This document shows positions 36,688 through 44,388 of a stretch of 64,000 nucleotides of DNA, in pieces. Below the pieces are notes generated by a model, which saw only the letters and a list, made by a program, of their open reading frames with translations, ran no database searches and was not told the origin of the DNA. Position 1 is the first letter of the stretch. Every line of letters begins with the position of its first letter. The stretch lies in NCBI RefSeq assembly GCF_050038885.1, contig NZ_CP143624.1:744001-808000 (forward strand), written 5' to 3'. Source of the stretch: Myxococcus flavus. GTDB taxonomy: Bacteria > Myxococcota > Myxococcia > Myxococcales > Myxococcaceae. Both the position numbers and the translations under genes were made by a program.

Positions 36688-36959
36688 CCGGCGATACGTC
36701 GCTCCGACGAGCCGGGGACTCTCGGCATGGGGTGCGAGTCGACGAAAGAGGCAGCTCCCCGCGCCCCTACCTCACGCATGCGACGGAGGACCGAGCGCGA
36801 CGGCTCGTCGCTCCGGCGAGCCGGACACTCCCAACGTGAGGCGAAAGCCGAGGGGTTGGCCCCCTGTCCCACCTTGCGCGCGCCGCTAGACGAGCGCAGC
36901 GGGCGTCGGCATCGACGCGCCGGGCGCTCCCGCGAGGAGCGCTCCGGCTCACGCCGCTG
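36688..36959. repeat. Gene-free region with an imperfect direct repeat
   Basis: No gene is seen. Two related 33-bp segments, 36697-36729 and 36806-36838, are spaced by 109 bp; both read CGTCGCTCCG(A/G)CGAGCCGG and go on to similar ends. The similarity extends weakly into the flanking AGGC-type sequence. It may be a decayed repeat element or a duplicated regulatory site upstream of neither gene start. Confidence 0.45.
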
Positions 36960-37793
36960 TCACTTCTGTGCGGACGCGTCCTCTGCGGTGAAGGTGAACG
37001 ACGCCTCCGCCGGCGCATCGTCCTTCACGGTGACCTCGGCCGTCTTCGTGCCGAGCGTCTCGTGCCAGGCCTCCACCGTGTACGTCCCCGCGGGCAGGCC
37101 CTCGAGCGAGAACGCGCCGTCCTCGCCCGTCGTCGCGAAGTACGGATTCTCGTTGCGGACGACGAACGCCGACATCCACGGGTGCACGTCGCACTTGAGC
37201 TTCAGCACGTCGGCATCCGCGGGCATCGGCCGCTCCACGGGCGCGCCCGACGGCGGCTGCGCGACGTTGAACGCCGGCTTGGTGCCCACGATGCCGCGCA
37301 CGTTGTGCAGCGTGCCGTCGCTGTTCTTGAACGCCACCTGCTGGCCCACCATCGCCCCCTGGACGCGCGGCACATAGGTGCACTTCGACTGGTCCACCAC
37401 CACCGGGGTGCGCGGCGCCGGGGGCGCACCGGCGACCTGGCCTTTCACGCGCACCAGCACGTTCTGCAGGTTCCCGTCCTTCACCAGCACCGACGCATCC
37501 TTCGTCGCCATGCCCTCGCACGCCGGGTCATTGCTGGCGGGGATGTCGGCGGCCTCGGGCGGCGTGCCGGTGAACTTCACCGTGCCCTTCACCACGCCCT
37601 TGCCCGCCGGAGCCACGGGCGCGGCGGCAGCGCCTTCGGGCGCCTGGATGGGCGAGGCGGCGTGCTCCTTCTTCGCGGCGGGCGCCGCGGCAGGTGCCGC
37701 CGCGGCTGGAGCGGCCTCCTCCTTCTTGCAGGCAGAGAGGGTCAGCAGCCCCGCGGTCCCCAGCAGCGTCAGGCCGAGCGTGCGCAGCGTCAT
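36960..37793 (-). CDS. Cupredoxin-like lipoprotein
   Basis: A 277-residue lipoprotein with lipobox SAC (Cys22), an Ala/Pro/Lys-rich spacer, and a periplasmic domain containing likely copper ligands His163 (TLHNV), Cys201, His204 and Met207 in CDVHPWM, the His-Cys-x2-His-x2-Met pattern of cupredoxins. Cys92 and Cys138 may form a disulfide. The C-terminal part (EDGAFSLEGLPAGTYTVEAWHE) is a carboxypeptidase-regulatory-like beta sandwich. It is the last gene of a leftward operon with heme O synthase and an ABC exporter, so a role as copper carrier for terminal oxidase or as an electron carrier is plausible. Confidence 0.8.
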   Translation of the reverse strand: MTLRTLGLTLLGTAGLLTLSACKKEEAAPAAAAPAAAPAAKKEHAASPIQAPEGAAAAPVAPAGKGVVKGTVKFTGTPPEAADIPASNDPACEGMATKDASVLVKDGNLQNVLVRVKGQVAGAPPAPRTPVVVDQSKCTYVPRVQGAMVGQQVAFKNSDGTLHNVRGIVGTKPAFNVAQPPSGAPVERPMPADADVLKLKCDVHPWMSAFVVRNENPYFATTGEDGAFSLEGLPAGTYTVEAWHETLGTKTAEVTVKDDAPAEASFTFTAEDASAQK

Positions 37794-37893
37794 CGTGCAA
37801 TCTCCTCGGAAAGTCAGGTGATGCGTCTGCCCACCTCGTAGCGAAAGGGGCAGCGCATGTCCAACCCACCGAGACGCCGCGAAGGCGGGCTGT

Positions 37894-38751
37894 CTACTCG
37901 CGGCGGCTGACGCTGAAGGCGGCCAGGCCCACGAACACCGCGGCGAAGGCCACCAGCACCGGCACCTCCAGCCCCGCCGAGGACGCGGAAGCGCCCAGCG
38001 CCACCGACGCGTCCGCGCCGTACAGCGCCCGACGCACGCCTTCCACGGAGTAGCGCATCGGGTTGAGCCGCATCACCCAGGCCAGCCAGGTATCCGCGCC
38101 CTTGAGCGGGAACATGGCGCCGGACAGCACCCACATGGGCAGCAGCACGATGCTCATCACCGCGTGGTAGCCCGCACTGGAGCGCACCCACCACGCCAGC
38201 GACATGCCCATGCCCGTCAGCGCCAGCGCCGACAGCACCATGACGGCCAGCAGCAACGGCACGTTCAGCGTGGCCGCGCTCACGCCCGCCAGCGGCGCCA
38301 GCAGCAGGAACAGCGACGCCTGGAGCAGCGCGATGGCCGACGAGCCCAGCGCCTTGCCCAGCACCACCGCCAGCCGGGAGCCGGGCCCGGCGAGCACCGC
38401 CTGGAGGAAGCCCTCCTTCCGGTCCTCGATGACGGTAATCGTCGCGAAGATGGCGCTGAACAGCAGCACCATGGTGACGACGCCGGGGAAGAAGAACTGC
38501 TGGTAGCCCAGCCCCTGCGCGCCCTCCACGCGGAACGAGCCCGCGAAGCCAGAGCCGATGACGAACCAGAAGAGGATGGGCTGCGCGAGCGCGCCCACCA
38601 CCCGGGACGGCTGGCGGAAGAAGCGCACGATGTCGCGCATCATCAGGACCCGCACCGTCGCCCACTGGAGCGCGAGCGTCCCGGGCGGAGTCGACACGGC
38701 CGGGGCCCCGGCGTTCATCGGTTCGGGGGCGGCGGACAGCTCGGCGCTCAT
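37894..38751 (-). CDS. ABC-2 type transporter permease
   Basis: A 285-residue ABC-2 permease with six membrane helices. After a Pro/Ala-rich cytoplasmic N-terminus it has RDIVRFFRQPSRV, typical for the cytoplasmic gate, and the ABC2 signature near FFFPGVVTMVLLFSAIFATITVIEDRKEG (EDRKEG motif). The gene overlaps the ATPase by 4 bp. The order after heme O synthase suggests export of a cofactor or lipid for oxidase assembly, although multidrug efflux is equally usual for the family. Confidence 0.92.
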   Translation of the reverse strand: MSAELSAAPEPMNAGAPAVSTPPGTLALQWATVRVLMMRDIVRFFRQPSRVVGALAQPILFWFVIGSGFAGSFRVEGAQGLGYQQFFFPGVVTMVLLFSAIFATITVIEDRKEGFLQAVLAGPGSRLAVVLGKALGSSAIALLQASLFLLLAPLAGVSAATLNVPLLLAVMVLSALALTGMGMSLAWWVRSSAGYHAVMSIVLLPMWVLSGAMFPLKGADTWLAWVMRLNPMRYSVEGVRRALYGADASVALGASASSAGLEVPVLVAFAAVFVGLAAFSVSRRE

Positions 38752-39740
38752 CGACGTCTCCTCGGCGCGGGTTCAGCGGTGGGCACGTCCGCGCCCAGCG
38801 CGCGCCCCGTCAGCTGGAGGAACACGTCCGCCAGCGTGGGCCGGCGCAGCGACACGGAGGTCAGCCTCCCGGCCGGGAAGGCCTCCACCAACCGGGGCAC
38901 CAGCGCGTGGCCCTGCGAGGCCTCCACCTGCACCCGGCCCTCCACCACCTTCGCGTCCAGGCCCAGCCGCTCGCGGAGCTCGGCCGCCAGGGACTCGGGA
39001 TTGGACGCTTCCACGGAGAGGATGTCCCCGCCCATGCGGGAGGCCAGCGCCTGCGGCGTGTCGCACGCCACCAGCCGGCCCGCATCCAGCACCGCCAGCC
39101 GGTCGCAGACCTCGGCCTCGTCCGCGCGGTGCGTGGTGAGCAGCACCGTGAGGCCCTCGCTGTCGCGCAGCCGCTTCAGGTGCGCCCAGAAGGTGCGGAA
39201 GGCCGCCTCGTCCAGGCCCTGCGTGGGCTCGTCCATGAGCAGCACGCGCGGCTGGTGCACCAGCGCCCGCGCCAGCTCCAGTCGGCGGCGCATGCCCCCG
39301 GACCACGTGGACACGCGCTCGTCGCCACGGTCGGCCAGGCCGATGAGCGACAGCATCGCTTCCACCCGCTCGCGCGCCCGTGGACCACCCAGGCCATACA
39401 GCCGGGCGCCGAGCATCAGGTTCTCCCGCGCGGTGAGCAGGTCATCCAGGCTGCTGCGCTGGAAGATGATGCCCATCTGCCGGCGCAGCGATGGGTCGCT
39501 CAGCGCCAGCTCGCGGCCCTCGAAGCGCACCTGTCCCGCATGGGGGGCCAGCAGGCCCGCGAGGACCTGGAACGTGGTGGACTTGCCCGCGCCGTTGGGC
39601 CCCAGGAGGCCCAGGATCTCCCCCGGCCGCACCGACAGGGACAGGCCATCCACGGCCGTGCGCCCCTTGAAGCGGCGCGTGAGCCCCTCCAGCTGGAGCA
39701 GCGGAAGGGAGGTGGCGGTGGAGACCTGAATCTGGGGCAT
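38748..39740 (-). CDS. ABC transporter ATP-binding protein
   Basis: A 330-residue ATPase of the ABC-2 exporter (DrrA/CcmA) type. It has Walker A LLGPNGAGKST, the Q loop region, the signature WSGGMRRRLELARAL, Walker B VLLMDEPTQGLD, and an H loop TTHRADEAE. The C-terminal 90 residues are an accessory domain common in this family. It overlaps the permease by 4 bp. ATG at 39740 is preceded by GGGGGA. It follows cyoE by 29 bp in the same operon. Confidence 0.94.
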   Translation of the reverse strand: MPQIQVSTATSLPLLQLEGLTRRFKGRTAVDGLSLSVRPGEILGLLGPNGAGKSTTFQVLAGLLAPHAGQVRFEGRELALSDPSLRRQMGIIFQRSSLDDLLTARENLMLGARLYGLGGPRARERVEAMLSLIGLADRGDERVSTWSGGMRRRLELARALVHQPRVLLMDEPTQGLDEAAFRTFWAHLKRLRDSEGLTVLLTTHRADEAEVCDRLAVLDAGRLVACDTPQALASRMGGDILSVEASNPESLAAELRERLGLDAKVVEGRVQVEASQGHALVPRLVEAFPAGRLTSVSLRRPTLADVFLQLTGRALGADVPTAEPAPRRRR

Positions 39741-39769
39741 GAATGGGCGTCCCCCGTGCGCCCCGGACG

Positions 39770-40654
39770 CTATCCGCGAGGAACGCGGTCCAGCGCCAGC
39801 GCGGCGAACAGGACGGTGAGGTAGATGAGTGAGAAGAAGAACGTCTGGCGAGCCCAGGTGTTTCCCAGCCGCCGGAAGAAGCCCCACGCCCCCAGCCCGA
39901 GGAAGCTCAGCCCCAGCACCACCGCCGAGGCCAGGTACCACGTCCCCGCGATATGGAGCTGGAAGGGCAGGAGCGTCATCGGAATCAGCGCCACCAGGTA
40001 GAGCACCACCTGCGCGCGGCTGGACTCGTCACCGCGCTCCAGGGGAACCGACTTGAGGCCCGCCGCCCGGTACTCCTCCTTGCGGAACAGGGCGATGGCG
40101 ATGAAGTGCGGCATCTGCCAGAGGAACATGATGGCGAAGAGCGCGAAGCCCCCCGCGTCCACCTGGTTCGTCACCGCCGTCCAGCCCATGAGCGGGGGCA
40201 GCGCGCCGGGCACCGCGCCCACCAGCATGGCGGCGGACGTGCGCGCCTTCAGCGGCGTGTACGCCAGCACGTAGCTCAAGAGCGCCAGCAGGCCCAGCGC
40301 GGCGGTCAGCACATTGGCGCCCAGCGCCAGCGCCGGCAGCGACACGGCCGCCAGGGAGATGCCGAACCACAGCGCCACCGCCGGCTCCATGCGACCGGAG
40401 GGCAGCGGCCGGTTGCGGGTGCGCGCCATGAACTGGTCGCTGTGCCGCTCCCAGTAGCAGTTGAGGGCATTGGCCGCGCCCACGGTGCCCGCCGTGGCCA
40501 GCAGCGTCACCAGCGCGTTGACGGCGCCCAGGCTGCCGGGCGCCAGCCACATGCCGCCCGCCGCGGTGACGAGCACCAGGGTGGAGAGGCGCGGCTTGGT
40601 GAGGGAGATCAGGTCGGACGCGACTGTCGGCAGGGACTCGGCACGCGCGTTCAC
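39770..40654 (-). CDS. cyoE: Protoheme IX farnesyltransferase (heme O synthase)
   Basis: A 294-residue UbiA-family prenyltransferase with about nine membrane helices that converts heme b to heme o for cytochrome oxidase. The active-site motif reads NCYWERHSDQFMARTRNRPLPSG: the first-Asp position of the usual NxxxDxxxD is Glu69 (N65, D73 kept), followed by the conserved R-N-R-P-L. The second motif region is YTPLKARTSAAMLVGAVPGALPPLMGW. It starts at GTG 40654 with CTGGAG upstream. As the first gene of cyoE-ABC-ABC-cupredoxin, it marks the operon as part of aerobic respiration assembly. Confidence 0.94.
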   Translation of the reverse strand: MNARAESLPTVASDLISLTKPRLSTLVLVTAAGGMWLAPGSLGAVNALVTLLATAGTVGAANALNCYWERHSDQFMARTRNRPLPSGRMEPAVALWFGISLAAVSLPALALGANVLTAALGLLALLSYVLAYTPLKARTSAAMLVGAVPGALPPLMGWTAVTNQVDAGGFALFAIMFLWQMPHFIAIALFRKEEYRAAGLKSVPLERGDESSRAQVVLYLVALIPMTLLPFQLHIAGTWYLASAVVLGLSFLGLGAWGFFRRLGNTWARQTFFFSLIYLTVLFAALALDRVPRG

Positions 40655-40972
40655 ACAGACTCCAGGGGGTGGGCACGACAGTCAGGCTGCCGGCGCGGTA
40701 ACGGACTTCCCATACAGGCACCACCCGGGGGTGGGCAAGGACACGGCACCCCAGGGAGACCGCGGGGGACGGACGCCCGGCTGGCCCCCGTGACACGTCA
40801 CGGCGACACCGGATTCCCGCCACCCACCCCGGTGCGCTCGGGACGACAAACGCCTCGGGGCATAACGTCAGGGCGCCGGTGGCATCAACCACGACAACGG
40901 GGCTGACCGCGCGTTCTACTGCCCGCGCGCATCAGCCCCGCTTGTCCCGCGCCCCGGTGGCGCCGGGCCTGC
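40655..40972. other. Gene-free region holding the cyoE promoter and a terminator
   Basis: No gene is visible. The right part holds the terminator of the leftward TPR gene (listed separately); the left part should carry the cyoE promoter, but I could not mark it with confidence. Confidence 0.45.
40898..40940 (-). terminator. Terminator of the TPR gene
   Basis: The perfect 9-bp arms CGGGGCTGA (40898-40906) and TCAGCCCCG (40932-40940) have further GCGCG pairing inside the loop. On the minus strand the hairpin is followed by a TTGT stretch, 33 bases past the stop of the TPR gene. Confidence 0.65.
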
Positions 40973-43324
40973 TCAGCCGCCCGACAGGGACCGGGCGGCC
41001 GAGGCGTGCTCGCCGCTCGGGTCGCGCTTCAGGTACTCCTGGGCCAGCATCCTCGCCTTGGCGCCCTGCTTCGCGTCCTTCGCCAGCAGCGTGGCGTAGA
41101 AGTAGTAGGCGGGCGTGTACGCCTCGTCCGCGTTGAGGGCGCGCTGGTACGTCTCGTCCGCCTTCGCCGCGTCGCCCTTGCCCTGGAACACCCGCCCCAG
41201 CTCGGTGAGCGCCATGGCCGCGCGGTCCGCCTGACCGATGAACTCCTGGCTCGCCTTCTCCAACTGCTCCTGGGCCTTCGCCCACTCGGAGCGCTCGCGG
41301 TAGATGGCGCCCATGGCCAGCCGGGCCTCCGGGTTCTTCGCCTTCGGGTCCTTCACCGCACGCTGGTACTGGGCCAGGGCCTCATCCAGCTTGCCCTGGC
41401 GGCGGTACGCGTTGCCCAGCATCACCACCAGCTTGGGGCTGTCGCCCATCGTCTTCAGGGCCGTCTGGAGCGCATCCGCGGCTTCCTTCTCGCCGCCCTG
41501 CTTGCCCATCAGCGACTTCGCCAGCTCGACGTAGAACTGGGCGCGCGAGCTGTCCATGCGGATGGCCTTGCGAATCTCATCGGCGGCCGCGTCGAAGTTG
41601 CCCTCCGCCAGCAGCCGGCGGCCCTTGATGAGGTGCAGCTCCGGGTTCTGCTTGTCGAGCGAGAAGCCGGTGTCCTCGCTCTTGAGCATCTCCGCGCGGG
41701 CCTTTTCCTTCTCGACTGGCACCGCGGTGGCCTCGGCGAGCTTCTGCTGCATGTCCGGCTTCATGTCCGCCATGGCCGTCGACACGCGGCTGATCAGCAG
41801 CGAACGGGCCAGGTGCGCGGCGGCGAGCTGCCGTGGCGACGGCGGTGGGTCCGCCTCCAGGAGCTTCTTCAGCATGGTGTGGGCCAGCCCGAAGTTGGGC
41901 GAGTCCTGCTCCAGCATCAGCAGCGAGCGCCCCAGCAGCGACTCCGGGTGGTCCTTCTCGTACCGGAGGGCGAAGTCGTAGTTCCGCCAGGCGGCGGCGT
42001 CCTGCCCCAGCCGCCGGTACACCGTGCCCAGGCCCGCGTAGGTGCGCGGGTCATCCGGCGACAGCACCTGCGCGCGGTCCAGGCTGTCGCGGCCACGCTC
42101 CAGGTCGCCCGCGTTCATCTGGATGAGGCCCAGCGTGAGGTACAGCAGCGAGCTGGAGCGGCCCTCCGCGTCCAGGCCCTTCACCTTCTCCTCGAGCTGC
42201 CCCAGGGCGTCCTTGCCCTTGCCGCTGTAGGTCTGGATGAGCGCCTCGGCCGCGATGAGGTGCGAGCTGAGGTCGCCGCCCTTCTTTCCAGCGGCCAGGT
42301 GCTCCTCGGCCTGCCGGCGCGCGTCGTCACCCCCACCGTGCTCACCCCAGCGGATGGCCCAGGCGTAGGCGAGATAGCCGTGCGCCACGGAGGAGTCGGC
42401 GTCCACCTCCAGCGCCTGGTCCGCGGCCTCGACGGCCTTCTTGTAGCTGTCGAAGGAGTCGTGCTTGAGCAGCTCGCTGGCCGCATCCAGGCTCTTCTTC
42501 AGCTCGCGCGACTTCTGCCGGGCGTTGGCCGAGTACCAGCCATACCCGATGGCGAACACCGGGATGGCCACCAGCAGGGCCAGCGTCACCATCTTGTTGC
42601 CACGGCCGCCCGACGAGGCGCGGCGGCGCGACACCGGCTCGTCGTCCTCGTCCTCGTCCACCTCCTCCACGACCACCTGGGGGCGGCGGGGCTGGGGGGC
42701 GGGACGCGGCGCCTCGGCGCGCGCGGTGGCCGCCGGGGCCGGCGCGGGCGAGGCCGCAGCGGGCTTGGCCGCCGGCGCATCCGCCGCCCCGGTCGCCGCG
42801 ACATTGGAGAGCGCGGAGGCGGACTGCTGGGTGGCGGACGGAGCCGGCGCCGCCGTGGGCGCGGGCGGAGCCGCGGGGGCGGCCGCCGCGGGGCGCGGCA
42901 GCTCGATCTTGTGCTGCTGGAGCAGCGTGACGGTCTCCGGGTCACCCGGATCCGCCGTATAGGCCTTGAGGAGGTTCGCCTTGCCGGGCTCAACCTCGCC
43001 CGTCTTCAGCTGGAGGGCGCCGGCCATGCGCAGCGCCGCCTTGTCGTCGGGCTGGACCTGAAGGGCCCCGAGCGCCTCCTCCAGCGCCTTCTTGTCCTTG
43101 CCCTGCTCCGCATAGACGCGGGCGAGCAGGAGGCGGGGGTCTGCCGCGTTCGGGTGCGCCTTCACCCCCTTCTTGCAGACGACCATCGCCTCCATGAAGC
43201 GGCCCATGCTCAGGTACGCTTCGGCGAGGGGCTTGTAGGCCGCCGACGAAGGGTCGGAGGCAAACGCATGTTCAAGCTTCGCGAGCTCGGCCGGGCTCAA
43301 CGTCTTCGAAGGGGAGATAGACAT
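40973..43324 (-). CDS. Large single-pass membrane TPR protein
   Basis: A 783-residue protein. N-terminal TPRs (about residues 15-140) precede an Ala/Pro-rich disordered linker with an acidic patch (EEVDEDEDDE), a membrane helix (245-264) and a long C-terminal TPR array (about 265-770), with units such as PRTYAGLGTVYRRLGQDAAAWRNYDFAL. TPR domains on both sides of the membrane suggest an adaptor linking cytoplasmic and periplasmic partners, as in secretion or gliding complexes of myxobacteria, though no specific system is indicated. The start, MSISPSKTLSP at 43324, has a weak ribosome site. Confidence 0.88.
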   Translation of the reverse strand: MSISPSKTLSPAELAKLEHAFASDPSSAAYKPLAEAYLSMGRFMEAMVVCKKGVKAHPNAADPRLLLARVYAEQGKDKKALEEALGALQVQPDDKAALRMAGALQLKTGEVEPGKANLLKAYTADPGDPETVTLLQQHKIELPRPAAAAPAAPPAPTAAPAPSATQQSASALSNVAATGAADAPAAKPAAASPAPAPAATARAEAPRPAPQPRRPQVVVEEVDEDEDDEPVSRRRASSGGRGNKMVTLALLVAIPVFAIGYGWYSANARQKSRELKKSLDAASELLKHDSFDSYKKAVEAADQALEVDADSSVAHGYLAYAWAIRWGEHGGGDDARRQAEEHLAAGKKGGDLSSHLIAAEALIQTYSGKGKDALGQLEEKVKGLDAEGRSSSLLYLTLGLIQMNAGDLERGRDSLDRAQVLSPDDPRTYAGLGTVYRRLGQDAAAWRNYDFALRYEKDHPESLLGRSLLMLEQDSPNFGLAHTMLKKLLEADPPPSPRQLAAAHLARSLLISRVSTAMADMKPDMQQKLAEATAVPVEKEKARAEMLKSEDTGFSLDKQNPELHLIKGRRLLAEGNFDAAADEIRKAIRMDSSRAQFYVELAKSLMGKQGGEKEAADALQTALKTMGDSPKLVVMLGNAYRRQGKLDEALAQYQRAVKDPKAKNPEARLAMGAIYRERSEWAKAQEQLEKASQEFIGQADRAAMALTELGRVFQGKGDAAKADETYQRALNADEAYTPAYYFYATLLAKDAKQGAKARMLAQEYLKRDPSGEHASAARSLSGG

Positions 43325-43433
43325 TAACGGGGGGCAGCAAAACGGGCGGGAAGGATACGCCTGACAAGAGCGGTTTTTATGGCACCCGGTACGCAGCACG
43401 TCAATCGCCGGAATCCATGTTCGAAGCTTGCGC

Positions 43434-43462
43434 TTGACACCGCGAAGGGCCTCCGGTACTAG
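43434..43462 (+). promoter_or_regulatory. Sigma-70 promoter of tRNA-Ala
   Basis: A perfect TTGACA (43434-43439), 17-bp spacer and TACTAG (43457-43462). Transcription would begin near 43469, about 50 bases before the tRNA. It is the clearest vegetative promoter in the window. Confidence 0.85.
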
Positions 43463-43517
43463 CCCATCCCACTTCGGCGGCCCCAAACCGCCGAGGCGCA
43501 GAAGGCAGGACCGTTGT

Positions 43518-43593
<76 letters not shown>

Positions 43594-43606
43594 TGCAACA
43601 AACGAA

Positions 43607-43640
43607 GGGCCTCACGGGAAACCGTGAGGCCCTTTGCATT
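43607..43640 (+). terminator. Rho-independent terminator of tRNA-Ala
   Basis: A perfect 11-bp stem GGGCCTCACGG/CCGTGAGGCCC with a GAAA tetraloop (43607-43632), followed by TTTGCATT. The stable tetraloop makes this the best terminator in the window. Confidence 0.92.
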
Positions 43641-43700
43641 TGCGGGCTCCCCGACGAACTGCCGAATTGCAAAGCATCCGGGCTTTGTTATCCGGTGCCG

Positions 43701-44327
43701 ATGACCGACCAGCCCGCCTCTTTGTCGTTCTTCGCCCGCTTCTGGCTCGCCTGGCTGTGCTTCTGGCGCTGCCTCGTGTCCCGCGAGTTCGCCCAGGCCG
43801 TGCTGCCCGCGAGCAAGGCGTACGACGCAGGCCAGCTCGCCCAGCTTCCCTCGGGTGGCCCCGCCCCCACGCCGCTCCGCAAGCAGGAAGAAGCGCGGCC
43901 CGCCCCCCGGGCGCCCGAGCCGCCCCCTGCCCTGCCGCCCGAGCGCGAGCACGCCAGTGCCCTCTCCCTGCTGGGCATGCTCCAGCGAGAGGGCCGCTTC
44001 GTGGACTTCCTCCAGGAGAACGTCTCCGCCTTCTCGGACGCGGAGGTCGGCGCCGCGGCGCGCATCGTCCATGAAGGCTGCCGCAAGGTGGCGCAGACGT
44101 ACCTGACGCTGGAGCCGGTGCTGCCCCAGTCGGAAGGCGACGCGGTGGCCGTGCCCGTCGGGTTCGACGCCCAGCGCATCCGCCTCACCGGCAGCGTGGC
44201 CGGCCAGCCGCCCTACAACGGAGTGCTGCGCCACCACGGCTGGATGACGACGGCGGTGAAGCTACCCACGGTGAGCCCCGCCATCGACCCGCGCGTGCTT
44301 GCTCCCGCGGAGGTCGAGCTTTCCTGA
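43701..44327 (+). CDS. DUF2760 domain protein
   Basis: A 208-residue protein that begins with a hydrophobic segment (SFFARFWLAWLCFWRCL) able to associate with the membrane, then a Pro-rich linker, and the DUF2760 domain: ASALSLLGMLQREGRFVDFLQENVSAF, AARIVHEGCRKVAQTYLTLEPVL, and RIRLTGSVAGQPPYNGVLRHHGW. The family occurs next to unusual Hsp70 genes in many proteobacteria and is assumed to be their partner; no function is proven. It is the first gene of a DUF2760-Hsp70-Hsp70 unit; the next gene starts 61 bp after its stop. Confidence 0.87.
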   Translation: MTDQPASLSFFARFWLAWLCFWRCLVSREFAQAVLPASKAYDAGQLAQLPSGGPAPTPLRKQEEARPAPRAPEPPPALPPEREHASALSLLGMLQREGRFVDFLQENVSAFSDAEVGAAARIVHEGCRKVAQTYLTLEPVLPQSEGDAVAVPVGFDAQRIRLTGSVAGQPPYNGVLRHHGWMTTAVKLPTVSPAIDPRVLAPAEVELS

Positions 44328-44388
44328 GCCGGCCGCCGCGGCCCCACAGCGCGAACAAACAGGCGCCTTCCAGGAGTTCTCGTCCGAT

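Noticed and set aside
38164..39729. Plus-strand open frame opposite the ABC transporter genes
   Set aside because: Arg/His-rich and Ser/Arg-rich low complexity; the minus strand encodes Walker A/B and ABC signature motifs.
41006..43327. Plus-strand open frame of 773 codons opposite the TPR gene
   Set aside because: Composition is Arg/Leu/Val/Gly-rich without domains, a shadow of the minus-strand gene, which has clear TPRs and a membrane helix.
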